From: Hydrogenophaga sp.
GTDB lineage: Bacteria; Pseudomonadota; Gammaproteobacteria; Burkholderiales; Burkholderiaceae_C
Direction: 5' to 3'
DNA: 38,161 nucleotides
NCBI RefSeq assembly: GCF_022844385.1
Contig: NZ_JALHLX010000014.1
Location: 14,803-52,963, forward strand
Part shown: positions 1-9,176 of the stretch, in pieces
Position numbering within the stretch: the stretch's first letter is position 1
Layout: every line of letters begins with the position of its first letter
Program-made: the position numbers and the translations under genes
Notes under the pieces: model-generated
The model's input: the letters and a program-made list of their open reading frames with translations, nothing else
Told to the model about the DNA's origin: nothing
Database searches by the model: none

Positions 1-1791
1 GACACCATCCTCACCTGGGCCGCGTTTGACGAGTGGCTCCAGCGCGTGCAGGCCGCCGACCTCGTGGCCGTGGACACCGAGACCACCTCGCTCGACGAGA
101 TGCGCGCCGAAATCGTGGGCATCAGCTTCAGCGTGACACCGGGCGAAGCGGCCTACATCCCGCTGCGCCACAGCGGGCCCGACGCGCCCGTGCAGCTGCC
201 GTTTGACGAGGTGCTCGCCAGACTCAAGCCCTGGCTGGAAGACCCGAAACACGCCAAGCTCGGCCAGCACGTGAAGTACGACCGTCACGTGTTCGCCAAC
301 CACGGCATCGAGGTGCAGGGCTATGTGCACGACACCATGCTGCAGAGCTATGTGCTCGAAGTGCACAAGCCGCATGGCCTGGCCAGCCTGGCGCTGCGCC
401 ACCTGGGTCGCCAGGGCATCAACTACGAAGACCTGTGCGGCAAGGGCGCGCACCAGATTCCGTTTGCGCAGGTGGATGTGGGCAAGGCGGCGGAGTACTC
501 GTGCGAGGACAGCGACCAGACGCTGGATGTGCACCGCGTGCTGTGGCCGCAACTGCAGGCCGATGACAAATTGCGTTTCATCTACGAGCTCGAGATCGCC
601 AGCAGCGAAGCGCTCTACCGCATCGAGCGCAACGGTGTGCTGATCGACGCGCCCACACTCGCCAAACAAAGCCATGAACTCGGTTCACGCATCCACGCGC
701 TGGAGCAGGAGGCGTACGAGATCGCAGGCCAGCCGTTCAACCTGAGCAGTCCCAAACAACTGGGTGAAATCTTCTTCGACAAGCTCGGCCTGCCCGTGAT
801 CAAGAAAACGGCCACCGGCGCACGCAGCACCGACGAAGAGGTGCTGGAAAAGCTGGCCGAGGACTACCCGTTGCCCGCCAGGATCCTGGAGCACCGGGGC
901 CTCTCCAAGCTCAAGGGCACCTACACCGACAAGCTCGCGCAACTGGCCCATCCCAGGACTGGCCGGGTGCACACCCACTACGCCCAGGCCGTGGCGGTGA
1001 CCGGGCGCCTGTCCAGCAACGACCCCAACCTGCAGAACATTCCCATCCGCACGCCCGAAGGCAGGCGCGTGCGCGAGGCCTTTGTGGCCCCGGCCGGCCA
1101 CGTGATTGCAAGCGCCGACTACTCGCAGATCGAGCTGCGCATCATGGCCCACATCAGTGGCGACGAAGCACTCTTGCGCGCCTTCCACGAAGGCATCGAC
1201 GTGCACCGCGCCACCGCGGCCGAGGTGTTTGGTGTGGACGCGGCGCAGGTGAGCAGCGAGCAGCGCCGCTACGCCAAGGTGATCAACTTCGGCCTGATCT
1301 ACGGCATGAGCGCCTTTGGCCTGGCGAAGGCGCTGGCCATCGACAACACCGCGGCCAAGAACTACATCACGCGCTACTTCGAACGCTTCGCTGGCGTCAA
1401 GCGGTACATGGACGACACGCGTGCCCAGGCCAAGGCCCGGGGCTATGTGGAAACCGTGTTCGGCCGGCGCCTGTACCTGCCCGAGATCAACAGTCCGAAC
1501 GGCCCGCGCCGCAGCGGTGCCGAGCGCGCCGCCATCAACGCGCCCATGCAGGGCACGGCGGCCGACCTCATCAAGCTCAGCATGGTGGCGGTGCAGAAGG
1601 CGCTGGACGAGCAGCAGCGCGGCACGAAGATGGTCATGCAGGTGCATGACGAACTGGTGTTTGAAGTGCCCGAGGCCGAGGTGGACTGGCTCAAGGCCGA
1701 GATCCCGCGCCTCATGGCCGGCGTGGCCGAGCTCAAGGTGCCTTTGCTCGCGGAAGTGGGCGTTGGACCCAACTGGGACAAAGCCCATTGA
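1..1791 (+). CDS. polA: DNA polymerase I, 3' part of gene (5' end outside window)
   Basis: Family A DNA polymerase that fills gaps and removes primers in replication and repair. The frame is open from base 1, so the gene starts before the window. About 596 of the usual 900-plus residues are visible, and the 5'-nuclease domain is missing only because of the window edge. The 3'-5' exonuclease domain looks active: DTET near visible residue 25 (Exo I), HVKYD (Exo II) and YSCEDSD (Exo III). Polymerase motif A is SADYSQIELR near residue 371, motif B is RRYAKVINFGLIYG near 422, and motif C is QVHDELVFE near 548. The stop codon overlaps the TTG start of the following hydrolase gene. Identification rests on these motifs and is secure. 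Confidence 0.97.
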   Translation, partial: DTILTWAAFDEWLQRVQAADLVAVDTETTSLDEMRAEIVGISFSVTPGEAAYIPLRHSGPDAPVQLPFDEVLARLKPWLEDPKHAKLGQHVKYDRHVFANHGIEVQGYVHDTMLQSYVLEVHKPHGLASLALRHLGRQGINYEDLCGKGAHQIPFAQVDVGKAAEYSCEDSDQTLDVHRVLWPQLQADDKLRFIYELEIASSEALYRIERNGVLIDAPTLAKQSHELGSRIHALEQEAYEIAGQPFNLSSPKQLGEIFFDKLGLPVIKKTATGARSTDEEVLEKLAEDYPLPARILEHRGLSKLKGTYTDKLAQLAHPRTGRVHTHYAQAVAVTGRLSSNDPNLQNIPIRTPEGRRVREAFVAPAGHVIASADYSQIELRIMAHISGDEALLRAFHEGIDVHRATAAEVFGVDAAQVSSEQRRYAKVINFGLIYGMSAFGLAKALAIDNTAAKNYITRYFERFAGVKRYMDDTRAQAKARGYVETVFGRRLYLPEINSPNGPRRSGAERAAINAPMQGTAADLIKLSMVAVQKALDEQQRGTKMVMQVHDELVFEVPEAEVDWLKAEIPRLMAGVAELKVPLLAEVGVGPNWDKAH

Positions 1792-2981
1792 AGCTGCAGC
1801 GCCGCGCATTGGTGTGCGCCGGCCTGGCTGCGGCCAGCCTGCCGGCCTGGGCACAGACCGACGACAAGTGGGGTGCGCTGCGGGGCTACCCCGAGAGCCG
1901 CTCCAGTTTCGAGCGCCAGCCCGAATTCCGTGTGGGCAATTACTCGGGTGGTCACGAGCGCACGATGCGCCATCACGTGATTCGCGCCGGCGCCCGGGGG
2001 GCCGCCTGGAACGACACGCCGGTGAACGATTTCCGCTACCGCTCGGGCCTGTTCCAGAAGACGCCCGACGCCTACCTGGCGCAGTGGCCTGTGACCGGCT
2101 TGCTGATCGCGCGGGACAACAACATCCTGCTAGAGCGCTACCGCTTCGGGCGCCAGCCGGCCATGCGCCTGCAGAGCTGGTCCATGGCCAAGAGCGTCAC
2201 TTCGCTGTTGCTGGGCATCTGCCTGGACCGCGGGCTCATCGCTTCGTTCGACGACATGGCTGCGCGCTACGTGCCCGAACTCGCCGGCACCCTGCACGGA
2301 GAGACTTCGCTGCGCCACCTGGCCAACATGTGCAGCGGTGCCGACGTGGTGCACGCGCGCGACAACGCGGTTCTTTACCCGGGAGCGTTGCTGGGCAGAG
2401 ACCCCGACATCGCACGCACGGTCAGCGGCTGGAACCGGCGCAGCGAATCCGCCGGCATGCGCTTCAACTACAACGAGCTGGCTCCGTTGACGCTGGGCAT
2501 GGTGATGCGCCGTGTCACCGGGGGCTCGCTGTCGGCTTTTGCCGAGCAGGCGCTGTGGCAACCCCTGGGTGCCGAGGCGCCGGCCACCTGGCTCACCGAT
2601 GCGCGCGGGGCCGAGTTCAACAGCATTGGTTTCGCGGCGCGACTGCGCGACTGGGGACGGCTGGGCCAGCTGGTGGCGCAACGCGGTCGTGGTCCCGACG
2701 GCCGGGTCATCGTCAGCGAGGCCTGGATCAACGAGTGCACCGCGTGGAGCGAGGGGGATGCGCCGGTGCTGCATGGCCGGGCCCGCCTGACCCAGGGCTA
2801 CAAGGCCTTGTTCTGGCATGCGCGCGCCGATGGTTCACGACCTGCCATGCACGGCCACCACGGACAGCGTGTGCTGATCGACCTGCCCACCCGCACGGTG
2901 CTTGTGCAGACGGCGGTGGATCAGCAGGGTCCGTGGGAGCACGAACTGCACGACATGTTTGACGCTGCCGCGCGGATTTAG
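1788..2981 (+). CDS. Secreted serine hydrolase, beta-lactamase / class C PBP family
   Basis: A 397-residue protein of the penicillin-binding-protein/beta-lactamase fold. It has an N-terminal signal peptide (KLQRRALVCAGLAAASLPAWAQ), so it should act in the periplasm. The nucleophile motif SxxK is SMAK at residues 132-135. The second motif is probably Tyr228 in FNYNE, and the third (usually KTG or HxG) is probably in HGHHGQ at 355-360. Members include esterases, peptidases and true beta-lactamases, and the substrate cannot be told from sequence. The start is a TTG that overlaps the polA stop, with GGGA about 10 bases upstream. The next Met (residue 60) would lose the signal peptide, so TTG is preferred. 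It is probably translationally coupled to polA, although the functions look unrelated. Confidence 0.85.
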   Translation: MKLQRRALVCAGLAAASLPAWAQTDDKWGALRGYPESRSSFERQPEFRVGNYSGGHERTMRHHVIRAGARGAAWNDTPVNDFRYRSGLFQKTPDAYLAQWPVTGLLIARDNNILLERYRFGRQPAMRLQSWSMAKSVTSLLLGICLDRGLIASFDDMAARYVPELAGTLHGETSLRHLANMCSGADVVHARDNAVLYPGALLGRDPDIARTVSGWNRRSESAGMRFNYNELAPLTLGMVMRRVTGGSLSAFAEQALWQPLGAEAPATWLTDARGAEFNSIGFAARLRDWGRLGQLVAQRGRGPDGRVIVSEAWINECTAWSEGDAPVLHGRARLTQGYKALFWHARADGSRPAMHGHHGQRVLIDLPTRTVLVQTAVDQQGPWEHELHDMFDAAARI

Positions 2982-3028
2982 CACCCATGTCAGACTTGCA
3001 GGCCGACCACCCGACCAGGAGACACAAC

Positions 3029-3928
3029 ATGCTCAACGACAACTTCACCCAGGACCTCTCGGCCTTGCTGCCCGGTCAGTCGAACGAACACGGCGCCACC
3101 CGCCGCACGGCCCTCAAGGCAGCGCTGGGTGTGGGTTACGCCGCTGCCGCTGCGCCCCTGATGGCGCAGACGGCGATCAAGACCTCTTCCGACGGCCTCA
3201 CCGTGGGCGAGGTGATGATCGATGTCAACGGCTACAAGATGCCGGCCTACCGTGCCGCGCCTGCCGGCAAGACCGGTTTGCCGGTGGTGCTGGTGCTGTC
3301 CGAAATCTTCGGCGTGCACGAGTACATCGCCGACACCGCGCGCCGTTTCGCCAAGGCTGGCTACATGGCGATCGCGCCCGAGCTGTTTGTGCGCCAGGGC
3401 GATGCGCAGAGCTACGGCGAGATGGCCAAGCTGATCGCCGAGGTGGTGTCCAAGGTGCCCGACGCGCAGGTGATGGCCGACCTGGACGCCGCGGTGAAAT
3501 GGGCCTCGGCCAACGGTGGCGATGCGTCCAAGGTGGGCGTGACCGGCTTCTGCTGGGGTGGGCGCCAGACCTGGCTGTACGCGGCCCACAACCCGGCGGT
3601 GAAGGCCGGCGTGGCCTGGTACGGCCGGCTGGTGGGCGATGCCTCGCCGCTGAACCCCAAACACCCGGTGGATGTGGCGGCCCAACTCAAGGGCCCGGTG
3701 CTGGGCCTCTATGGCGGCGCCGATACCGGCATCCCGCTTGACACGGTTGATAAGATGAAGGCCGCTCTGGCGGTGGGCAGTCCGGCCGCCAAGGCATCGA
3801 CTTTTGTGGTCTACCCCGAGGCACCCCACGCCTTCCACGCCGACTACCGTCCGAGCTTCCGCAAGGAGCCGGCCGAAGACGGCTGGAACCGTGCACTGGC
3901 GTGGTTCAAGCAGCACGGTGTGGCCTGA
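3029..3928 (+). CDS. Dienelactone hydrolase family protein, exported
   Basis: A 299-residue alpha/beta hydrolase of the dienelactone hydrolase family (carboxymethylenebutenolidase type). The expected triad is present: Cys175 in GFCWGG, Asp232 in YGGADTG and His267 in PEAPHAF, with the family Glu93 in SEIFG. Residues 25-47 (RRTALKAALGV through AAPLMAQ) form a signal peptide with paired arginines, suggesting Tat export. Classical dienelactone hydrolases are cytosolic, so the substrate here may not be a ring-cleavage lactone. I chose the ATG at 3029 because an AGGAG lies 8 bases upstream. An in-frame ATG at 2987 lacks such a site. A strong terminator follows. Confidence 0.9.
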   Translation: MLNDNFTQDLSALLPGQSNEHGATRRTALKAALGVGYAAAAAPLMAQTAIKTSSDGLTVGEVMIDVNGYKMPAYRAAPAGKTGLPVVLVLSEIFGVHEYIADTARRFAKAGYMAIAPELFVRQGDAQSYGEMAKLIAEVVSKVPDAQVMADLDAAVKWASANGGDASKVGVTGFCWGGRQTWLYAAHNPAVKAGVAWYGRLVGDASPLNPKHPVDVAAQLKGPVLGLYGGADTGIPLDTVDKMKAALAVGSPAAKASTFVVYPEAPHAFHADYRPSFRKEPAEDGWNRALAWFKQHGVA

Positions 3929-3950
3929 GCCGCACCGTCCCGGGGAACCC

Positions 3951-3976
3951 AAGGCCGCTGAAGAGCGGCCTTTTTT
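3951..3976 (+). terminator. Rho-independent terminator after the dienelactone hydrolase gene
   Basis: A perfect 9-bp stem (AAGGCCGCT and AGCGGCCTT) with a GAAG loop, running straight into a T tract. It lies 22 bases after the stop codon and separates the upstream genes from the ZIP transporter. Confidence 0.9.
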
Positions 3977-3998
3977 GTGGTGAACTGAAAAGAGCAAC

Positions 3999-4796
3999 AT
4001 GACTTTGTTGGCAATCCTGGTGGGTACTGTTGCAGCCGGTGTGGGCAGTGTGTGGCTCGCCGCGCTGATGGCCTTTGCCATGTTGGCGCGCTTCACGCAG
4101 CACATGCTCAGCATGGCGGCGGGCGCGCTCATGGCCACGGCCTTCATGCACCTGCTGCCCGAAGCCTTCGAGAGCGAGGCCGGTGCACACGAGCTGTTTG
4201 CCATGCTGCTGGGCGGGCTGGTGTTCTTCTTCTTGCTCGACAAGGCCGAGCTGTGGCACCACGGGCACGAGCACAACAACGGGCCAGTGGGTCATGGGGA
4301 CCAAGCCCACCACCACGGGCACGGTCATGCGCACCACGAGCATGGCCCGCGCTCGGGCGGCTGGGCCGTGCTGGCCGGCGACAGCGTGCATGCGTTTGGC
4401 GACGGCATCCTGATCGCATCGGCCTTCCTCGCCGACATGCGGCTGGGCGTGATCACCTCGCTGGCGGTGCTCGCGCACGAGGTGCCGCACCACATCGGCG
4501 ACCTCGTGGTGCTGCGGGCCACCTCCGGCACTTCGCGCGCCGCGCTCATCAAGGTGTCGCTCGCCGGCACAGTCACCGCGCTCGGTGGTGTGGTGGGCTA
4601 TTTCCTGGTGACCCAGTTGCAGGATTACCTGCCGTTCTTCCTGGTGGCGGCGTCCAGCAGCTTTGTCTATGTGGCCCTCGCCGACCTGATCCCGCAGTTG
4701 CAGAAAAAGCTGGGCTTTCGGGACACGGTGGCCCAGGTGGCCTGGTTGATGGCGGGCATTGCGCTGGTCACGCTCGTGAGCAGCCTGGCCCATTGA
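3999..4796 (+). CDS. ZIP family divalent metal transporter
   Basis: A 265-residue membrane protein of the ZIP family, which imports zinc or other divalent cations into the cytoplasm. About eight hydrophobic segments are visible. The loop after the third is extremely His-rich (about residues 86-115, with runs such as HHHGHGHAHHEHG), as expected for metal capture. The transport-site signatures are present: HAFGDGILIASAF in the fourth helix and LAHEVPHHIGD in the fifth. Start ATG 3999 has GAAAAGAG upstream. The gene converges on the sensor kinase gene with 3 bases between the stops and no visible terminator. Metal specificity (Zn, Fe or Mn) is not determined. Confidence 0.92.
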   Translation: MTLLAILVGTVAAGVGSVWLAALMAFAMLARFTQHMLSMAAGALMATAFMHLLPEAFESEAGAHELFAMLLGGLVFFFLLDKAELWHHGHEHNNGPVGHGDQAHHHGHGHAHHEHGPRSGGWAVLAGDSVHAFGDGILIASAFLADMRLGVITSLAVLAHEVPHHIGDLVVLRATSGTSRAALIKVSLAGTVTALGGVVGYFLVTQLQDYLPFFLVAASSSFVYVALADLIPQLQKKLGFRDTVAQVAWLMAGIALVTLVSSLAH

Positions 4797-4799
4797 TCT

Positions 4800-7355
4800 T
4801 CATGCGCTGGGTGCGTCGCCCAGCGTGAAGCTGAAGGTGGCGCCTTCACCGGGCGCGCTGCAGGCCGTGATGGTGCCGCCGTGGCGCTCGACGATGCGGC
4901 GCACCGTGGCCAGGCCGATGCCGGTGCCTTCGAACTCGTTGGCCATGTGCAGGCGCTGGAAGGGCTGGAACAGCTTGGCCGCGTAGGCCATGTTGAAGCC
5001 GACGCCGTTGTCCCGCACGAAGTACCGGATGGTCTGACCATCCTCTGCCGCGCTCTGGCCGAATTCGATCACGGTCTCTGGCCGGTCGCGGCTGTACTTC
5101 AAGGCATTGCCCAACAGGTTCTCCAGTGCAATGCGGGTGAGTTGGGGGTCGCATTCGGCCTGCAGGCCTTCGGCCACCAGACACTGGATCTGCCGCCCGG
5201 GCTGGCGGCCCTGCTCTTCAGCCAGGATGCCTTGCACCAGCTGGCTCAGGTCAACCGTCTGGCGTTCCAGCGAAGCCTGGCTCACCCGGGCCAGCGCCAG
5301 CAGCGCCGAGATGAGGGACCCCATCCTTGTGGTGGAGGACAGCACCCGGTCGAACATCTCGCGCTCGTCCTGGCTCAAGCGCTCTCCCAGCTGTTCGTCC
5401 AGCAGGCGGGTGAAGCCGTCGATGGCGCGCAGCGGCGATTTGAGATCGTGCGAGACGGTGTAGGCAAAGGAATCGAGCTCGGCGTTGAGCTTTTGCAGGT
5501 CGGCGGTGCGCTCGCGCACCCGCTGCTCCAGGGTTTCCGTCAGGCGCTGGATCTCGCGGTCGCGCTGAAGGCGCACCAGTTCTGCGTTGGCGCGGCTGGC
5601 GAAGATGGATACCAGGGCCTGCAGGTCCTCGCTCAGGGCCAGGGGTTTGCGCCACATGGCAAACAGGATGCCGATGGGCGTGCCATCGGCGTCGCGAAGG
5701 ACCTGCCCGAGGTAGGCCTGGAAGCCCTCCCGGTTGATGCCCCGGGCGTTGGGAAAGCCCTGCGGCAAACCTTGCGCGCAAACAAAGGCCTCTTTTTGCC
5801 TGAGCGTCTCGGCACAGGGCGTGTTGAGCGTGTCGAAGCTGAAGGTGGGCATGGGCACGGCGTCTTTCCAGATGGACAAGACCTGCACCACATCGGGGTC
5901 CGTGCACTCGCCGATCACCACCAGGTCGCACTCAATGGCCTCGGACAGGTGGCGGGTGAGTGCGGTGAAGAACGCCTCGCCGGTTTCTGCCGCCACGCCT
6001 TTGGCCACGTTGAGCAACAGGGACTCGCGCCGTTTTTCGGCGGAGATGTTCACGGTGCAGGACAGGATGCAGGGTTCACCGTCGATTTCGATCAGCTCGG
6101 CCCACAGGCGCGTGGCCACCAGGCTGCCGTCCTTGTGACGCATGCGGGTGTCGTAGTTGTCGATGCGGCCGTCACGCAGCAGCTGGGCCACAAACTGCTC
6201 CCGGTCGGCCGGCGTGAGCCACGCACCAGCCTCTACCGTGGTCTTGCCGATCAACTCGTCGGGCCGCATGCCTTGCGCCCGGTCCTGCGCCTTGTTGATT
6301 TCCAGGAAGCTGCCGTCGGCCAGCCGGGTGATGGTGAGGTTCAGTGGACTGAAGTTGAAAGCTTTGGCAAAACGTTCTTCAGAGCGCCTGAGGCGGTCCA
6401 TGGCATCGGCCTGCACGCTCACATCGGTGATGGTCGTGATGATCAGCTTGTCTTCACGGTCGGTCCCCATCTCGCTGGAGATGAGGGCATTGAAGGTCTG
6501 ACCGTCCGCACGCCGTCCCTGGCAGGCGAACTGGTCCATGTGGCGCAGTGAGTACAACTGCTGCAGATAGGCCTCGCGCTGCGTGGGGTCGGCCCACAAG
6601 AAATGCTCCTGGCGGCCCAGCACCTGGTCGCGCGTGTAGCCGTAGCTGCGTTCAAACGCCGGGTTCACATCGAGGATGGAGCCGGTGCGGGCCGACTGGG
6701 CGATCATGGGACTGGGGCTGGTTCGGAAGATGCGCGCAAAGCGCTCCAGGTTGCGGTCCCGTTCCTGCTCGGTGGCTTTGCGGCGCTCGAACTCCTGCGC
6801 CTGCAACTGCAGCGCCCGGTTGGTCCTCAAGCGGCTGTGGTGGACGGTGAGGGCGCACAACAGCACGGTGGCCGAGTGGGTGATCCACACGCGCAAGCTC
6901 ACAGAAAAATCGGGCCTGGGTGTGAGCAGGCCTGCGGCTTCGGCCCAGGTGAGCGCACCCAGCGAACCGATGCTCGCCACTGTGGTGACGATCAGCGCCG
7001 TGCGCCCCAGAAAGATGCCGGCGCCCACCACCGAGCCCATGAACAGGAAGCCCACGGCGGTGCGCACCGAGCCGTAGGTGAGTGCGGAGAAGATGGCCGC
7101 GCCCAGCACAGCGGCCACGATGACATGAGCCACGTACCTCGTGCGACCGACACGCGTGAGGCCGTAGCACACCCAGGCCATCACCGTCAGTCCCCCGGCG
7201 ACCCAGGCCTCGTGCTCGCCGGGTGCCGCGAGCACCAGTTCCAGCAGCAGCACCAGCAGGCCCGTGCAGCCGATCACCAGCGACGTCAGCCTCAGCGCTT
7301 TGGTGCGATCCCGGTCTCCCAGGACATTGAAGGCGTCGTCGTCGTGCGGCTGCAT
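4800..7355 (-). CDS. Membrane-bound hybrid-input sensor histidine kinase (PAS-PAS-GAF-HisKA-HATPase)
   Basis: An 851-residue two-component sensor kinase. Residues 20-175 hold about six membrane segments with short loops. A short coiled coil follows (180-205), then PAS domains at about 205-315 and 325-440, and a GAF-like domain at about 450-595. A second coiled coil (595-625) precedes HisKA with the phospho-acceptor His636 in YTVSHDLKSPLRAI. The ATPase domain has an N box with Asn750, G1 box DNGVGF at 782 and G2 box GTGIGL at 810. The kinase core resembles that of phytochrome-type kinases, but the GAF domain shows no clear chromophore site. It has no receiver domain and no response-regulator gene nearby, so its partner is unknown. 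It lies 39 bases behind the sulfurtransferase gene and may share its transcript. Confidence 0.9.
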   Translation of the reverse strand: MQPHDDDAFNVLGDRDRTKALRLTSLVIGCTGLLVLLLELVLAAPGEHEAWVAGGLTVMAWVCYGLTRVGRTRYVAHVIVAAVLGAAIFSALTYGSVRTAVGFLFMGSVVGAGIFLGRTALIVTTVASIGSLGALTWAEAAGLLTPRPDFSVSLRVWITHSATVLLCALTVHHSRLRTNRALQLQAQEFERRKATEQERDRNLERFARIFRTSPSPMIAQSARTGSILDVNPAFERSYGYTRDQVLGRQEHFLWADPTQREAYLQQLYSLRHMDQFACQGRRADGQTFNALISSEMGTDREDKLIITTITDVSVQADAMDRLRRSEERFAKAFNFSPLNLTITRLADGSFLEINKAQDRAQGMRPDELIGKTTVEAGAWLTPADREQFVAQLLRDGRIDNYDTRMRHKDGSLVATRLWAELIEIDGEPCILSCTVNISAEKRRESLLLNVAKGVAAETGEAFFTALTRHLSEAIECDLVVIGECTDPDVVQVLSIWKDAVPMPTFSFDTLNTPCAETLRQKEAFVCAQGLPQGFPNARGINREGFQAYLGQVLRDADGTPIGILFAMWRKPLALSEDLQALVSIFASRANAELVRLQRDREIQRLTETLEQRVRERTADLQKLNAELDSFAYTVSHDLKSPLRAIDGFTRLLDEQLGERLSQDEREMFDRVLSSTTRMGSLISALLALARVSQASLERQTVDLSQLVQGILAEEQGRQPGRQIQCLVAEGLQAECDPQLTRIALENLLGNALKYSRDRPETVIEFGQSAAEDGQTIRYFVRDNGVGFNMAYAAKLFQPFQRLHMANEFEGTGIGLATVRRIVERHGGTITACSAPGEGATFSFTLGDAPSA

Positions 7356-7394
7356 GAATGGCGGGAGGGCAGTGGGCGCAGGGGCAGGAGACCG

Positions 7395-8252
7395 TCAGCC
7401 AACGGCGCAGGGCGCATGGGGCGTGTTGCACCACTCGCTCCAACTGCCGGGGTAGAGCGCTGTGCGCCCCAGGCCAGCCACTTCCATGGCCAGCAGGTTG
7501 GGTATGGCGCTGACGCCGCTGCCGCAGTGGTGCACCACGCTGGCGGGGTCACGCCCGGCGAGCAGGTGTTCAAACTCGGCGCGCAATCGGGCTGCAGGTT
7601 TGAAGAGGCCGTCGGGGCCGATGTTCTCGGCAAACGGCCGGTTCAGCGCCCCCGGGATGTGGCCCGCCACCGGGTCCAGCGGCTCGACCTCACCGCGGAA
7701 GCGTGCCGCAGCGCGTGCGTCGATCACGGTCTGTGCGGGCCGGCCCATGCCCTGCAGGAGGCTGCTGGTCGACGCGGTCGGCGCGGTCGACGGTTGCAGG
7801 GTGAAGCGACCGGCCTCGGGAACCGGAGAAGGGCCGCTTTCCACCGCGCCACCCGCCGCTTTCCAGGCGGCCAGACCGCCGTCAAGCACCGCCACGGCCT
7901 CAAAGCCGCACCACTTGAGCATCCACCACAGGCGCCCGCAGTAGTTGGCGCCCTGTCGATCAAGCACCACCACCTGCATGCCGTCGGACACGCCCAGCGC
8001 AGCGAGGGTTCGGGCAAAGGTTTCGCGCGAGGGCAGCGGATGTCTTCCCCCGCTTGCGCGATCGGCGCCGGTCTTGTCGCTGAGGTGCTGGTCCAGGTGC
8101 ACATACACCGAGCCGGGCAAGTGCTCCTCGCTGTATTGCGCTGCGCCGGCGTCGGGGTTCATGAGTTCGAAGCTGCAGTCGAACACGCGCAGCGGTGCAC
8201 CGCTGGAGAGGCGTTGCTGCAGTTCGCGGGCGGAGATCAGGGTGGTGAACAT
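7395..8252 (-). CDS. sseA: 3-mercaptopyruvate sulfurtransferase-type tandem rhodanese
   Basis: A 285-residue cytosolic enzyme with two rhodanese domains (about 5-135 and 160-280). The first is inactive and carries DCSFELMN. The second carries the catalytic Cys243 in CGSGVSA. CG(S/T)GV(T/S)A is the loop of 3-mercaptopyruvate sulfurtransferases, whereas thiosulfate enzymes usually have CRxGVT. It should move sulfur from mercaptopyruvate to thiols or cyanide. The start codon sits exactly 6 bases after a CACAAT box, suggesting a leaderless transcript, and no Shine-Dalgarno sequence is visible. The gene symbol is by family resemblance to E. coli SseA. Confidence 0.9.
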   Translation of the reverse strand: MFTTLISARELQQRLSSGAPLRVFDCSFELMNPDAGAAQYSEEHLPGSVYVHLDQHLSDKTGADRASGGRHPLPSRETFARTLAALGVSDGMQVVVLDRQGANYCGRLWWMLKWCGFEAVAVLDGGLAAWKAAGGAVESGPSPVPEAGRFTLQPSTAPTASTSSLLQGMGRPAQTVIDARAAARFRGEVEPLDPVAGHIPGALNRPFAENIGPDGLFKPAARLRAEFEHLLAGRDPASVVHHCGSGVSAIPNLLAMEVAGLGRTALYPGSWSEWCNTPHAPCAVG

Positions 8253-8258
8253 GCGCCC

Positions 8259-8264
8259 ATTGTG
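8259..8264 (-). promoter_or_regulatory. Possible -10 box of a leaderless sulfurtransferase mRNA
   Basis: On the minus strand CACAAT is followed by 6 bases (GGGCGC) and then the ATG at 8252, so transcription would start at the A of the start codon. No clear -35 box was found. This is inferred from spacing only. Confidence 0.4.
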
Positions 8265-8282
8265 CTTGAGGTCCGCCGGGCG

Positions 8283-9173
8283 TCAGTGGTCCTCGGCGGG
8301 TGCGTTCGGCACCGCGCGGGCACGCAGCATGGTGGCGGTGATGCCGCTGACGATGATCAGCCCCATGCCCAGCCAGCCGATCAGGGGCAACTGGTCGCCA
8401 AAGATGGTGAGGCTGAAGAGCGCAGCGAAGACGATGCCGGAGTACTGCAGGTTGGCCACCACCATGGTGGCGCCGCTGGAGTAGGCGCGCGTCATGCAGA
8501 GCTGCCCGAACACCGCCAGCAGCCCGATGGGCAGCAGCCACAGGGCACTGGGCCAACGCCAGTCGCTCGCGCCGACAAACAACATGCCCAGGGCCCCGGC
8601 AAACACCGCACCGACGGAGAAGTAAAACACCGTGCGGCTTTCGGGCTCGCCGGCCCGTGCCAGTGCGGCCACCTGCAGGTAGGCGAAGGCCGAGAAGATG
8701 CCCGACATCAGGCCCACCAGCGCACCCACTGCCTGTCCTTCGCCGAGGGTGGGTCGGAGCATCATGGCCACGCCGCCAAAGCCGGCCAGCACGGCCAGGA
8801 ACAGAGGCGCCTGCTGAAGGATGGGCGCGTTGCGGCCCTGCACCAGCATCGCACCGCCCAGCAGGAAGGCCGCGATCCACACGCTGCTCATGTAATTCAG
8901 CGTCATGGCCGTGGCCAGGGGCAGGATGGCGATGGAATAAAACCAGGCGGTCAGCGCCGTCACACCCACCACGCTGCGCCACACATGCATCATGGGCAGG
9001 CTGGTGCGCAGCGAGACGCCTTTCGCCCGCGTGAGACCTATCAGGAACACCACGCCCACCAGGCCGCGGTAGAAGACGATCTCGAAGCTGTTGAAGTGGG
9101 TCGACGCAAACTTGATGCACACCCCCATGGTGGCAAAAAACAGCGACGCGAGCACCATCCACAGGGCTTGCAC
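8283..9173 (-). CDS. EamA / DMT family transporter
   Basis: A 296-residue integral membrane protein of the drug/metabolite transporter superfamily, made of two EamA repeats (about 1-135 and 145-285) with about ten hydrophobic helices. Family members export or import small metabolites, and the substrate cannot be read from sequence. The predicted start is GTG at 9171-9173, 3 bases after the stop of the Rieske oxygenase gene, so the two are probably translationally coupled. An in-frame ATG five codons later is an alternative start. A substrate linked to the oxygenase is possible but unproven. Confidence 0.88.
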   Translation of the reverse strand: MQALWMVLASLFFATMGVCIKFASTHFNSFEIVFYRGLVGVVFLIGLTRAKGVSLRTSLPMMHVWRSVVGVTALTAWFYSIAILPLATAMTLNYMSSVWIAAFLLGGAMLVQGRNAPILQQAPLFLAVLAGFGGVAMMLRPTLGEGQAVGALVGLMSGIFSAFAYLQVAALARAGEPESRTVFYFSVGAVFAGALGMLFVGASDWRWPSALWLLPIGLLAVFGQLCMTRAYSSGATMVVANLQYSGIVFAALFSLTIFGDQLPLIGWLGMGLIIVSGITATMLRARAVPNAPAEDH

Positions 9174-9176
9174 TGC

